DNA of 64,000 bases from Spisula solida (GCA_947247005.1 OX365950.1:52552761-52616760), one strand, 5' to 3'; numbered from the stretch's first letter, positions 32,765-45,200 are shown. The notes: generated by a model not told the origin, from the sequence alone. A program made the numbers and translations.

Positions 32765-34465
32765 TGTAGCAGTCAGTTTTTTCCCCCCTCTATTTTTTCC
32801 CCGGGGAAAAAATTGACTAGTCAGTTTCTTCCCCGGGGAAGAAATTGACTAGTCAGCTTTTTCCCAGGGGAAAAAATTGACTAGTTATTTTTTTCCCCGG
32901 GGGAAAAACTGACTAGTCAATTTTTCCCCCCCTTAGTCCTTTTTTTCCCCCCTATGAAATTGTTCTTTCTAGTGAAGAATAATTGATTTATTAGAGGGGG
33001 GAAGAAATTGACTAGTCAGTTCTTTCCCCCAGACTTGTTTTTTACTGATTGGAAGGAAGAAAAATTGACTTGTCCATTCTATCCCTGTTTTGTTTATGGC
33101 TAATATGAGGTTAAATTATTGGTCCATTCGTTCACCCCTAGTTAATGAATTATGGGAGGGGTGAAGAAATTGACAAGTATGATGGGGGAAAGAAAGGACT
33201 AGTCAGTTTCTTCCCCCCTCTGTTCAGACATTTACAAGTATGATAGGGGAAAGAACTGACTAGTCAGTTTCTTACCCCCTCTGTTCAGTCATTTACAAGT
33301 ATGATGGGGGAAAGAACTGACTAGTCAGTTTCTTCCCCCCTCTGTTCCGACATTTACAAGTATGATGGGGGAAAGAAAGGACTAGTCAGTTTCTCCCCCT
33401 CCCCCTCTGTTCAGCCGTTTACAAGTATGATGGGGGAAAGAATGGACTAGTCAGTTTCTTCCCCCCTCAGTTCAGACATTTACAAGTATGATGGGGGTCA
33501 TAAACAAGTTGGTGGGGGGAAAGAACTGACTAGTCAATTTCTTCTCCCCTCTGTTCAGACATTTACAAGTATGATGGGGGGGGGAAGAATGGCCTAGTCA
33601 GTTTCTTCCCCCGTCAGTTCAGACATTTACAAGTATGATGGGGGTCATAAACAAGTTGGTGGGGGAAAGAACTGACTAGTCAATTTCTACTCACCTCTGT
33701 TCAGACATTTACAAGTATGATGGGGGAAAGAATGGACTAGTCAGTTTCTTACCCCCTCTGTTTAGACGTTTACAAGTATGATGGGGGAAAGAATGGACTA
33801 GTCAGTTTCTTCCCCCCTCTGTTCAGACATTTACAAGTATGATGGGGGAAAGAATGGACTAGTCAGTTTCTTCCCCCCTCTGTTCAGACATTTACAAGTA
33901 TGATGGGGGAAAGAATGGACTAGTCAGTTTCTTCCCCCCTCAGTTCAGACATTTACATGTATGATGGGGGAAAGAACTGACTAGTCAGTTTCTTCCCCCC
34001 CCCTCTGTTCAGACATTTACAAGTATGATGGGGGAAAGAATGGACTAGTCAGTTTCTTACCCCCCCTGTTCAGATGTTTACAAGTATGAGGGGGGAAAGA
34101 ATGGACTAGTCAGTTTCTTCCCCCCTCTGTTTAGACATTTACAAGTATGATGGGGGAAAGAACTGACTAGTCAGTTTCTTCCCCCTCTGTTCAGACATTT
34201 ACAAGTATGATGGGGGAAAGAACTGACTAGTCAGTTTCTTCCCCCCTCTGTTCAGACATTTACAAGTATGATGGGGGAAAGAATCACAATCACAAAAATA
34301 TAATTGTAGGGGGGAAAAACCTGACTAGGGGGGGGGGGGGAACTGACTAGTCAGTTTCTTCCCCCGGGGAAAAAACTGAACCTGACTAGGGGGGGGGGAC
34401 TGACTAGTCAGTTTCTTCCCCCGGGGAAAAAACTGACTGGGGGAAAAACTGGACTGTTACACCGG
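32761..34465. mobile_element. Minisatellite-bearing Ginger-like MITE inserted at CCGG
   Basis: The element 32765-34461 (1697 bases) starts TGTAGCAGTCAGTTTTTTCC and ends GGACTGTTACA; read in reverse, the right end is TGTAACAGTCCAGTTTTTCC, so the ends are inverted. CCGG flanks both sides. Removing the element and one CCGG restores the 50-base satellite unit exactly. Inside are palindromic CCCCGGGG blocks. A roughly 61-base minisatellite follows (ACATTTACAAGTATGATGGG then GGAAAGAATGGACTAGTCAG and TTTCTTCCCCCCTC), about 15-20 copies, many with GACTAGTC. As I recall, TGTNR termini with 4-base duplications are typical of Ginger DNA transposons; that assignment is inference. Confidence 0.78.
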
Positions 34466-34524
34466 TATGTTATCAGTTACAGGTCATTGTTCTGAAAGCA
34501 GTCTAATATTGCCGGTCTGTTATC

Positions 34525-36960
34525 GCGTGTAGAGCTTTAGGTTTAGGAGTAATTAACCAGAGTTATACTTAACCAACTTATGACATTTACGGAAGCCACC
34601 ACACTCCCTTTGCGGCAATTCTAGTGGCATATTCTCTAAGCAATTGGAAACGAGTTTTTTACTGGTTTCTGGAAAGGACGCCTTCAGTTTCACATGAAGT
34701 GCCATTCTTCAAACTGTATACAGAGAAATTGGCTGAATTCCTTCGGGAGTCGTATATTTCATTTAATCTCGACGACGAACCTTGTTATTCTAAATAGGTC
34801 AATATCCTGAGATGAGAGACGTAAGTATGTCTTCTATCATCTATATATATCCAGTTATAGTTTTCTATAAATGTATATACTTGTAATTATATCTGTGACC
34901 CACATACGTTCGGAGATAAATTTATTTGACAATTAAATAGAGTAGATATAATGTCGTCTCCACATTGAAACTAGACCATGACGATTTTGCGACGTGCGTG
35001 GATCTAAAATGTCAATTAAGTCGAGCATCATCTAGAATTATGGGCTATCACCATATCTGTCTAAATGTGTAACGCTTGCTATATATAGAGTGCCAGTGGG
35101 TTTTTGTTTATAATATGTTGGTTGCGTTTACGTATAGTTTCCGTGTGGCACCCGCTGTATACTCCCTATATAAAACTTGTAAGAGAATGTGTACAGGGTT
35201 CTACTCCGGTCACATAATCTAATCACGGACTAGTATGTATAATTATGTAGGCGACGAGACGTGACAGGTATGAATACTAAGCAAAATTTCAGTAAGTCTC
35301 TCATTTTTGATAGTATTTTCATTGACCATTCTTTAATTGAGCGTCTCCTAACCCACACCTATAATCCTCAAAATATAGTTCAATTCCAAGTTCTACATCC
35401 ATTTCTTTTACGAGCAATACGACACATCCGGTTAGCGCCGTTTGTGGAGTTCTTGACTCTCACCCTGGTGCGATAAGAGGATCCATTTGGCATATTTTTG
35501 ATTGGTTCATTATATTTTATAAGTCTTGTCAGACCAATCAACGCACCTGGCAGCTGTGCCTTCATCTAGTATGCTATGATCAAGCGAGTAATTTAGCCAG
35601 ACTAATTGGTTCGTTTAAGTCAAAGGTTACATAATTAATGTAAAGTCGCACAAAGCCGTCAAAGAAATGACGAAACGACGCACAGTAGATATATCTTCAC
35701 ACATCATACCTTCCCCCAGGAAAATAAAAAATAAAAGAAGTTATGATAAGTAAACAATGAGACTAAACGGATGAGCACTTTGGTATTACATACCATAAAC
35801 GGAACAGTAGAGGAAAATGGCGTGGTACATGGCAACACAACAAACATAATTAATAGGAGAATTAATAAAGATTCACATCAGTCTGCAGCAATTAATGAAC
35901 GTATTATACACTGTTCATGAACGAGGCAACTTCTGGTTATCACAATAAGTCGTTCACGTTGAATTGTAAAGCCTCCCAATAAGTCATACAGTGACCGGGA
36001 ATTTCTAGTGAATTTACTTGCAATACGAGAGTCATACAATTTGATTTATATAGCGCCACAAGCGCCTTTTCTTTAATGTTTCGTTGTCCTTGTGGTTTGT
36101 AATTGCTTGTCGCTTTTCATCTGATGTTACTGGTGCAGAGTGCTTCTATACTTCTACGCTTTATTATTGTAGGTTTGGAATGGCAGTATATATCGTATTG
36201 ACAGAACCGTCGTCCCACCGGCGCGGACGAAGCGTTGCTGGGTATTGTAATAGAAATAGTGCACACTCAGCATAAATAAAACGTTTTTTAGGGAATGAAT
36301 CGAATTCTATTTAGATGTTGATATTCGGAGAAATGGATTTATTTGTAAAATATCGAATTGCTATTTTGACTGATTAAAGAACTCTAGAAACTGAATAAGA
36401 AGAGTAATCAAACATAAATTTGAAATTGAAAGTTGGTATTTTATATTTCACATTATTCATTCAAATGCATGTTTTAATTTATTTCCAACACATTGTGATG
36501 TTACTGTTGCAGTTGTATTTAGATGAAATAATAATCTATCAACTTTAAAAGTTGAAATATTTATTTGAAAGTTTGTCTTAATGCAGGTATTAAAATAAAT
36601 AGAAGCATTTAGTCTACGTTAAAATGGACGTATCCCATCTTATTATGCTTAACTCATTATGGTCATTATAGTGCGGATAATTTGGTACGATCCTCGACCA
36701 TTTTTAATTATATTGAACCTGTCTCATGGCTGATCTTTACTGGCAGGTTCGGCTGTACATTCCACATTTCATTTTCTGGTCAGAACCAGTATGATACGAA
36801 TCACATTATGCTCAGAATAAAATTGGTTAAATATTGAAGTGAAATTGTGAATATATGGATTGAATAATTCATCAAATATTTATTCAAATATTGTTCTTTA
36901 ATTCGCGATTTCACGTAAATTGCATCAAATCCAAAGTCATATACTAAAACCAACCGTTCG
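34525..36960. other. Intergenic sequence without recognised features
   Basis: Only short chance ORFs. A TTTATATAGCGCCACAAGCGC string at about 36045-36068 resembles a common invertebrate dispersed repeat start. No gene supported. Confidence 0.45.
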
Positions 36961-36964
36961 TTCA

Positions 36965-38075
36965 AATGAACTCTACTGTCCTAACGAAATTAAAACAACC
37001 GTGCTTTCATGGTCTAGTTCCGCATGAACTCTACTGTTTTTGCGAACTTAAAACAACCGTGCTTTAATGGTCTAGTTCCCCATGAACTCTACTGTCTTTG
37101 CGAACTTAAAACAACTGTGCTTTAATGGTCTAGTTTCGCATGAACTCATCTGCCTTAACGAACTTAAAACAACCATGCTTTCATGGTCTAGTTCCGCATG
37201 AACTCTACTGTCTTTGCGAACTTAAAACAACTGTGCTTTAATCGTCTAGTTCCCCATGAACTCTACTGTCTTTGCGAACTTAAAACAACCGTGCTTTCAT
37301 GTCTAGTTCCCCATGAACTCTACTGTCTTTGCGAACTAAAAACAACCGTGCTTTCATGTCTAGTTCCCCATGAACTCTACTGTCTTTGCGAACTTAAAAC
37401 AACTGTGCTTTAATGGTCTAGTTCCCCATGAACTCTACTGTCTTTGCGAACTTAAAACAACCGTGCTTTCATGTCTAGTTCCCCATGAACTCGACTGTTC
37501 TAACGCACTTAAAACAACCATGCTTTCATGGTCTAGTTCCGCATGAACTGTACTGTCTTTGCGAACTTAAAACAACTGTGCTTTAATTGTCTAGTTCCCA
37601 TGAACTCTACTGTTCTAACGCACTTAAAACAACAGTGCTTTCATGGTCTAGTTCCCCATGAACTCTATTGTCTTTGCGAACTTAAAACAACCGTGCTTTC
37701 ATGGTCTAGTTCCCCATGAACTCGACTGTTCTAACGCACTTAAAACAACAGTGCTTTCATGGTCTAGTTCCGCATGAACCCGTCTGTCGTAACGAACTTA
37801 AAACAACCATGCTTTCATGGTCTAGTTTCGCATGAACTCATCTGCCTTAACGAACTTAAAACAACCATGCTTTCATGGTCTAGTTTAGCATGAACTCATC
37901 TGTCTTAACGAACTTAAAACAACCGTGCTTTCATGGTCTAGTTTTGCATGAACTCGACTGTCTTTACGAACTTCAAACAACCGTGCTTTCATGGTCTAGT
38001 TCTGCGTGAACTCGACTGTCTTTTCGAACTTAAAACAACTGTGCTTACATGATCTAGTTCTGCATGAGCTCGACT
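36965..38075. repeat. 58-base minisatellite, about 19 copies
   Basis: The unit is CATGAACTCTACTGTCTTTG then CGAACTTAAAACAACCGTGC and TTTCATGGTCTAGTTCCC (58 bases, some 56-57). Variation is highest at the edges. The open frames through it are a consequence of the repeat. Confidence 0.95.
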
Positions 38076-38845
38076 TTATACTGATGAGGATAAGAAGAAT
38101 CGCTGGTATCAATAAGGTAAATGACTCCTTGTATGATGTGTCAAACCCTAATCTTCTCGTAAATGCAATTGTCTTGGTATTCCTGTGCCTGCCAGTACAA
38201 ACTACATTTATAGAACATTTTTCTAAAAACTGCTATAGAAGTGCTCCACAAAATGTCAATACTCCAAAGCAGGGCGGTATTATTTTCCACAGCAAGTCAC
38301 CATGGAGAGACATTTGGGGCGTTACCATGCCAACTGAATTATCAATACTTAAAGTTTCTAGTATCGGATGCTACGGAATGGTAATTTGGCATTTCTTACA
38401 CGATTATTTGCCTTTTAAGTGATAACTATTCCTTGTTCGGCATTGAAATAATTCCCTCGATCTGTGATGGACGTTAAAGAAATATAGTTCATCTTGAAGA
38501 CGTTCTAGGGAAATTTGTCGGAGTGATTTATTTTCATATTACGTTCAGTCTGTTTTATTCAACGGTTCGATGGAATAAAGTGCAGCGAAGTTAACAGGAT
38601 AGCTCAGCTTCGTGAAATATTACGGATTTTTAAACAAAAATGTGGCGTATTTGAATATAGGAGTAGAGACTTTCTGGTGTTAATATTTGCAAACGTTTGT
38701 ACACATTGAATCGATATTGTATTTTTTACAAGGAACTTGGGAAATGCTTCTGAAAACATACCATACTGTTGTACGAGGAACGATGACCGAAATATCACTG
38801 CCGTATCGGTAATATGATCTATATTTTATTCATAATTTTTACGCT
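38076..38845. other. Intergenic; short unexplained ORF 38076-38419
   Basis: After the minisatellite one plus frame stays open for about 115 codons to a stop at 38420-38422 (contains LVNAIVLVFLCLPVQTTFIE). I do not recognise it, it has no credible own start, and its frame runs in from the minisatellite. Treated as non-coding. Confidence 0.35.
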
Positions 38846-39088
38846 GGCTTAGAATTAGAAGGTCGTACTTACGGCCTCATAAGACCCATGCATAGTTGAA
38901 ATCTGCATCTCAATGAGCTTCTTATGAGCCTATTTTCATGAAAATCGGAAGTGGTTATGTTGACCAAAATGAAGTTTAAAAAGCTTGTTTTTCCGTCAGT
39001 GAGGAGTAGTTTTCTGACAGAATTTTCTTGTTTTCTCAAAATATTGATTTTGTACTCACGACATTCTAATTCTATGCCAGTGATATAC
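38846..39088 (+). mobile_element. MITE of the TAGAATTAGAAGGTCGTA family, full copy
   Basis: Left CTTAGAATTAGAAGGTCGTA and right end read in reverse (CATAGAATTAGAATGTCGTG) are inverted. Body includes CTTCTTATGAGCCTATTTTC and GTTTAAAAAGCTTGTTTTTC. Related copies: 53128-53325, 54180-54370 and, minus, 58085-58222. Confidence 0.85.
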
Positions 39089-39359
39089 ATATATATAATA
39101 TAGATTCTACGAGGTTTGTATAGTATGGATGCACTCAATTCGGTTGTTCACAATTCAGTCATGCAAGTGGTTAAAACCACCAATTTTAGAACAGTGAGTT
39201 TAAGTAATGGTACGTCTTGGCTGTATTAATCAAATCGAGAAATAATGCCGATGGTACTAGTTTATACTAATTTGTTTAGGTCGATTGTGAAATACAATTT
39301 GTTTCAACTTATATTAATCACTTTCGACGACTCATTACTGATGTTATCCATCACGATGA

Positions 39360-39532
39360 GGGTATGAGAGGAGAGAAGCCACTTTCCAGTTTATGATGAG
39401 CGCCTAGCAAGGGAATTACTGGTACAAGTTTTATCCCGTCTTTAGTATGACGCGACCTAGGATCGAACCCGGGACCTCAGCACACTCAAAGTGGACGCTC
39501 TATCACTAGGCTATCGAGGAGACGGTCGATGG
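39360..39532 (-). mobile_element. tRNA-derived SINE (minus strand)
   Basis: On the minus strand, TAGCCTAGTGATAGAGCGTC (box A) is followed at tRNA spacing by GGTTCGATCC (box B), near 39530-39450. A non-tRNA body continues to about 39360. Not a functional tRNA: the anticodon stem and acceptor stem do not form properly. Confidence 0.75.
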
Positions 39533-39539
39533 AACTCAA

Positions 39540-40255
39540 ACCAAACATTAAAATCATACTTTCAAAATCTTCACTTCATCCTTCTGACTGTCGATAAGAT
39601 AAGCTTTAAACCTTAAATATAGCAAACATAATTATGCACGTTCAGGATTTATTTAAGACCAATACACTGTTATTGTCTGGAGCAAGTATATACATCTGTT
39701 CGTTATTTTTTATCATTGCTTGTGGATAGAATGCATGTACAGTAAACTAAATGAATGTTTCGGTGTGTGAAACCAGTTTGATGGACTACAATCAATTGTA
39801 CAACTATTAAAATGTTTAATTATACTCATTTTGTACAAATGTAGTTTAAATTTTAACTGTGTACACCATACTTGATGTTAAACTCGTCGGTAAAGGTAAT
39901 TGTTATGCTGTATATTTTAAAGTAAAAAAACAAAACAAATTAGCAATGACAACAAATGTAATAACTGATCAGTAAATGTAACTACTGAGTAATACATGTT
40001 ACAACTCAGCAATAAATAAAATAAATCATGAAATATCTCAATCATGAAAGAAATTACATGCACATGTACCGGTTTATTATATCATACAGTCATACAGTTT
40101 TTTTGTTGATTTCAAACTTTCGTATCTTTGTCACTTCGACCCACTGACGCTTTCACAGTGCGGTCTTTCGTACACGTCTGCTCATCTGACTAGCTATCTA
40201 CAGGAAGGCGAATATACGAAAGGAGTAGCTTGCTTATTTTATGTGTGTTTGTGTC
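39540..40255. other. Intergenic sequence, nothing recognised
   Basis: AT-rich; no ORF above background and no repeat structure seen. Confidence 0.4.
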
Positions 40256-40807
40256 GGCTGGAACAAAGGTAACTGTATCATTAAAAAGTAAAAAATATGG
40301 TATCTTAGAAAGGTGCATTTTTACTAAAGTGATCCGATTTTCATAGTATCAAAAACAAGTATTGGTTTTCGATATCTTCATAAAGTAATTACATTCATAG
40401 ACAACATCGTTAGAACTACCTCCATGAAAAATCCCATCGAATATGATCAAATAATAAAAATGTTATACCATGAAATTTATACCACGGTGTCCAATCAGTC
40501 ACTGAGGTGCATTCAATAGAAACTACAATGCTATTCTTTACAAGAAAACAGAAAGTGATGTCATGCCATATGGGTTTATTTTCTTATTTATCGACGGACT
40601 TTGAAAATATTGATATCAAATTGAAGACGAAGCTCTCCAGTTTCTGATGATGTAAATATATTAAAATGACACAAGTAGGAATGAAATATTTATGAAAAAT
40701 AAACTACACCTCAGTGACTGTGTGGTCAATAATTTCCCGTGTTATAAACCTTTCTAAGATATTATACATTTTATATAAAAATGATACAGTTACCTGTGGG
40801 CTGGAAC
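40256..40807. mobile_element. CACAGGTAACTG MITE, 534-base copy with 9-base target duplication
   Basis: Element 40265-40798 starts AAAGGTAACTGTATCATT and ends AATGATACAGTTACCTGTG, inverted arms of about 55 bases that also share GGTATCTTAGAAAGGT / ACCTTTCTAAGATATT. GGCTGGAAC is repeated directly at 40256-40264 and 40799-40807. Interior has no transposase. A C-run of 14 bases follows the right flank. Confidence 0.85.
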
Positions 40808-41069
40808 CCCCCCCCCCCCGGAACTCATCTAAACGTAAAGTGACGAATACAAACTTGACACAGTATTTAGTTTTCATCTAATATGTTTCATGTGTTACAC
40901 GAACACACAGAACGTGAGCATTATTTCGACCTTTCCAGTGTCACAGGTGTCTTCAAAATTTCATCTCACTGATTAGGCTAGGGGTACCTCTATACAATTA
41001 CGAAATCACAGGAGGATTAATGCGTTCAAGAAAATACGAGTTTACTTTTATTGTCATGTTTTTTATTCA

Positions 41070-41310
41070 ACGAAATAGTGGCGGTACGTTGGTCGAGTGT
41101 GTAATTGTCTTGACTACGGATCGACATGTCCCTGGTTCGATTCTCGACCGGTCCACTTGGTCATTTCTGAAACACTTTTCCCAGTCTTTCCCATCCAACT
41201 AAAGGTGAAATGGTTGGAAACCCAGAGGTAGTCTCGCTATAGGTACACGTATATAGGTTCTGTACACCGTACACCTTTGACGAACCAATGAGTCTTTTTT
41301 TAAAAAGCTA
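41070..41310 (+). mobile_element. tRNA-derived SINE (plus strand)
   Basis: GTTGGTCGAGTGTGTAATTG (box A region) and CCCTGGTTCGATTCTCGAC (box B) near 41086-41150, followed by a roughly 160-base body ending in a T-run/A-run region near 41300. Confidence 0.7.
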
Positions 41311-41551
41311 GGGTGTCGCAACCGAATTCCTCACATCACATAACTGTCTTTTCTCTCGAAGTTAGAGGTCTTTGGTAAATCTGACAGGGAAAAACGGATG
41401 ACTACGTAATAACGACTGTCTCAGGCGAACGCGTAAAAACATTTCATCGAAATCGGTCTAAATCTATAATATTTGACTGACGTCATCTGGAATTTAACCA
41501 CGACACCGGATTTATCCACGATTATCTCTGCCTGAATCATTTATAAAATAC

Positions 41552-41600
41552 CACAGGCCTAAGAAATTATATCACAAAATACAGAGTTTTGAAATTTCCC
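41552..41600. mobile_element. ACAGGCCTAAG MITE, left-arm fragment
   Basis: CACAGGCCTAAGAAATTATA and CACAAAATACAGAGTTTTGA match the left arm of the copy at 9894-10042; the right arm is absent. Confidence 0.75.
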
Positions 41601-42842
41601 ATCTTCCCGTCATTTCTGTGAAAATACACATCTAAAAACTATACCAAATTCAACGAAATACAAATATATTTTTTGACAAACGAAAAAAGCACACCTGCGG
41701 TTTATGTGTACTATCATCGAATTACAATGCAAGTTCAATTTTCCTTAAAGATTTATTCGGGATAGATGCATGTACACTTTTAAATGTATGTAAAACCAGT
41801 CATGAATCATTTTCACGTTATGAGATAAAGTGCGTGGGTTGTGATAATATTATGTTCACAGGCTTCCGCGTACCAAAGTAGTGATCACTATTTCCCTTAT
41901 TTTTGAAACTAAAACTCTGCTGTATGCTGAGATGGAGCGGGGCTTTGAATATAACTTGAGCACAGACAAATTCAAAAGTGTCGTTTAGATACGTAATTTT
42001 ATTAGTGCAAATGGGTTACTATAGTAATCAAAATGACTAGCGTTATTTCAACATTTCAACAGATTAGCGTCTGATTGTTTGTTAACGTTTGAATCTCAAA
42101 CACGTTTTCTGTCACATTTACTGCGATCAGTTGTCCCAACCAGTGTATCTATGTATGCATTGCCCACTTTATAGTAAAAATACAAAACTACAAAAATATT
42201 TCGCCCTTGTGCCTTTTTGTTGGACTTTGTTCATTTTGTATGTGCCATTCTGCAATTTCGTTGTCCAGCACAAGGCTGCTTCGTATCTTTCAAAATTGCA
42301 TGTACACTATAATTTTATATGTTGTAGATTGTCCTTGTGGTGTGTGGTGTCCGGTTGTTGTTTTCTCGTCACATGGCTCTCGTTCCGTTTTAGCTTGACT
42401 GACTGAGGCGGCAGACTTTCAGGACGGGATGCCGTGTTTTCAGTGCTTTGTGTGTTTTTAATGCTTTCTGTGCTCGGCTGGTTAAGTTGAGTGCTGCCTT
42501 CCCTGTCTGACTTAATATAATCTTTTTTTCAAGGAATTCTCCACCATGACAAACTTGCTTACCACCTTAAACAAATTATATTTCATTATATATCCATACG
42601 CTTGGTATTTTGTACTTAGTCATTAGAATTATTGAAGTCATGTTTCTGTTGTTTGAATGTTTTTCTGTTGAGGGCCTTAATGCAGATTGACAATTATGTC
42701 AAGTATGTTCCCTCTATAAACAAAGTCTTTATTATTATTACTTGCTCAAGAAACCGATAACTTTTAAAGGACATGGCACGGTGTATCCAATGTCACGAAA
42801 GAACATAATGAACTGATTGCTAGTAACACATTAATCATGGTT
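41601..42842. other. Intergenic sequence, nothing recognised
   Basis: Contains a 105-codon open frame at 42089-42406 rich in Cys, Leu and Phe; composition and lack of a recognisable domain suggest chance. No splice-supported gene. Confidence 0.4.
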
Positions 42843-43061
42843 TTAAGCCTAGGTCCCACTGAGGAATTCCACATCGGTAATGTTCTACCGATTTCTTCCG
42901 ATACCACCTGATTCATCACAATTCCTTCCGATATCATACACTGTCTTTCCCGAAGCCTCATCTAGACCACGAGGAAGCTGTTCCAATTGTCCTGATAGCT
43001 CAATAATTTCAATCGGGAGTACATTGCCGAGGCAAAAATGCTAAGTGGGACCTAGGCTTTA
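42843..43061 (+). mobile_element. AGCCTAGGTCCC MITE, complete copy with TTA target duplication
   Basis: The element 42846-43058 (213 bases) starts AGCCTAGGTCCCACTGAGGA and ends AAGTGGGACCTAGGCT. TTA lies at 42843-42845 and 43059-43061. A 3-base TTA/TAA duplication is the PIF/Harbinger signature (known for that superfamily); assignment is inference because no transposase is present. Confidence 0.88.
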
Positions 43062-43994
43062 CGCTATGTAACAGAAGACTTGCTAGTCAATGATCGGGAA
43101 GTTAATGTACAGTCGGTTGAGCGGACGGACTTTAACTGGGATTTTTTTTTTATTACCGGGTACGTGTAGCGAGTAGCGATACTATCTTTGATACTTAAAC
43201 ATCAGAAAAACAAAGACTCTTAAAGTGTAGCAGAATAGCATCTAACAACACATATCAAACACACCAGTGCAGTTTGTCAGCCATGGATATATCCTGTATT
43301 ACGACTCGCCCATTGTCGACCGGATACACGGTAGAAACATTCATTGCAAAACACCAACACTGTTGACAAATCAAACGACTGTAAGTAATGTACGTACCGT
43401 ATATATATATAGTATGGTGTATGAGTGGTTAGAAGGACCATTGTCAATTATCATTTGTGGCTCTGCGTGTTAATGTACCAAACAGTGACAATATTGCAAT
43501 TACTGGAGATGTACAATAAAGTAAAATGACCATCAAATGGAAATCACCGTGCTGGTAACGTGCAAATACAGAATACTTAATGTAACATCCGAGGAACTGA
43601 TCAATATTGGTCGCTGAGCATACCTTAAAATGTCAGAAATCAATAGGACAATTACAGGACAAGGAATGCAAAACGCATATCTACACCTGTACACCGGATG
43701 GTGTGGTCCTGTCATACTCCTGTGTGCCCTTGTGAATGCCCGGCTTGACCTAGCCACACACGTGATTCGTGCTCCTGTCATCGTGTCAACAAGCCCCGAA
43801 ACTACCCGTATATGCCGGGTACCATGCATGGATGCTACAACAGCAGTTATATATCGCCTGAAAAGATCAAAATGCAAATTGAGTAGGTACCCATTATATA
43901 ACAGTGGGCAGCTAATGACTGATGTGATGTTTGTAGTATTCAACATACAACATATGAATAATTCATAAGCAATGCCAATCATAAACAACCAATG

Positions 43995-44232
43995 TATGGG
44001 GTGTTAAAAAAGTTTGTTCTCAAAATTTGAAATTCATATCAAGTTTTATTTAAGCTTTGTACGCAATAGGCACTTTAATATTTTACTCTAATAGCTTCAT
44101 TTAAAGCCAGAAAGATAAGAACAATTCTAAATCCCTCTGTATTCGAACCTGAAAATTTTATAGTCTTCTGAGGTCAGAAAAATAAACTATTGAGACCTAA
44201 ACATTAAGAACAAACTTTTTAAACACCCTGTA
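43995..44232. mobile_element. Mariner-like MITE with TA target duplication
   Basis: Element 43997-44230 (234 bases): left TGGGGTGTTAAAAAAGTTTG, right end read in reverse CAGGGTGTTTAAAAAGTTTG, both followed by TTCT. TA flanks on each side. The interior is noncoding. Confidence 0.83.
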
Positions 44233-44616
44233 TATATGCTTCAAGCAATCCTAACAGGAACATTATCCTTTCCATCACCTTGGCTTGAGTTATTATCCGT
44301 CTTACCTTCAGGTTTTTTGCTAACATCAGACATTTCTATCACTATGACACTGACTACACCATTGGGAACAACATCTATAAGCAGCAAACATTACATTATG
44401 GCAAAAACCCAAAGAATGATATACAAGTGGTTTGTGGCAAGCAGTGGATGAAAACCGCAGATGGTTAGGTGACGATTAGAGAGAAGGGCGAATGAAAGAC
44501 ATACCTGTCCATGTAGGTTGTTTGGACAACATCATTACACATCAAGATGTTTGTCGTCATTAGGGCACCCACCAGTGTACCATTATGTATGGCATGACAT
44601 AGTCACCTTTCTGTTT
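44233..44616. other. Intergenic sequence, nothing recognised
   Basis: Short chance ORF only; leads into the 38-base minisatellite. Confidence 0.4.
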
Positions 44617-45200
44617 GTCATTGGACATGTTGTGATTGGGACATGTCCCTGTACGCCATTGTACATGTTGTGATTGGGACATGTCCCTGTACGTCATTGT
44701 ACATGTTGTGATTGGGACATGTCCCTGTACGCCATTGTACATGTTGTGATTGGGACATGTCCCTGTACGCCATTGTACATGTTGTGATTGGGACATGTCC
44801 CTGTACGTCATTGTACATGTTGTGATTGGGACATGTCCCTGTACGCCATTGTACATGTTGTGATTGGGACATGTCCCTGTACGTCATTGTACATGTTGTG
44901 ATTGGGACATGTCCCTGTACGCCATTGTACATGTTGTGATTGGGACATGTCCCTGTACGCCATTGTACATGTTGTGATTGGGACATGTCCCTGTACGTCA
45001 TTGTACATGTTGTGATTGGGACATGTCCCTGTACGCCATTGTACATGTTGTGATTGGGAAATGTCCCTGTACGCCATTGTACATGTTGTGATTGGGACAT
45101 GTCCCTGTACGCCATTGTACATGTTGTTATTGGGACATGTCCCTGTACGTCATAGTACATGTTGTGATTGGGACATGTCCCTGTGCGCCATTGTACATAC
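44617..45200. repeat. 38-base minisatellite, about 15 copies
   Basis: The unit is ACATGTCCCTGTACGCCATT then GTACATGTTGTGATTGGG (38 bases, C/T variant in GTACGCC/GTACGTC). It contains the palindromes ACATGT and GTACAT/ATGTAC. Because 38 is not a multiple of 3, three units form one 38-codon period and long frames stay open on both strands; these are not genes. Confidence 0.96.

Noticed and set aside
37198..38422. ORFs of 71 and 138 codons
   Set aside because: They start inside the 58-base minisatellite; the non-repeat tail has no recognisable domain or splice support.
42089..42406. 105-codon hydrophobic ORF as a membrane protein gene
   Set aside because: Overlapping frames are similarly open, there is no family resemblance, and no splice signals support it.
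43533..43988. Overlapping 151- and 112-codon ORFs on opposite strands
   Set aside because: Both read as low-specificity sequence with no domain; mutual overlap suggests at most one, and neither has support.
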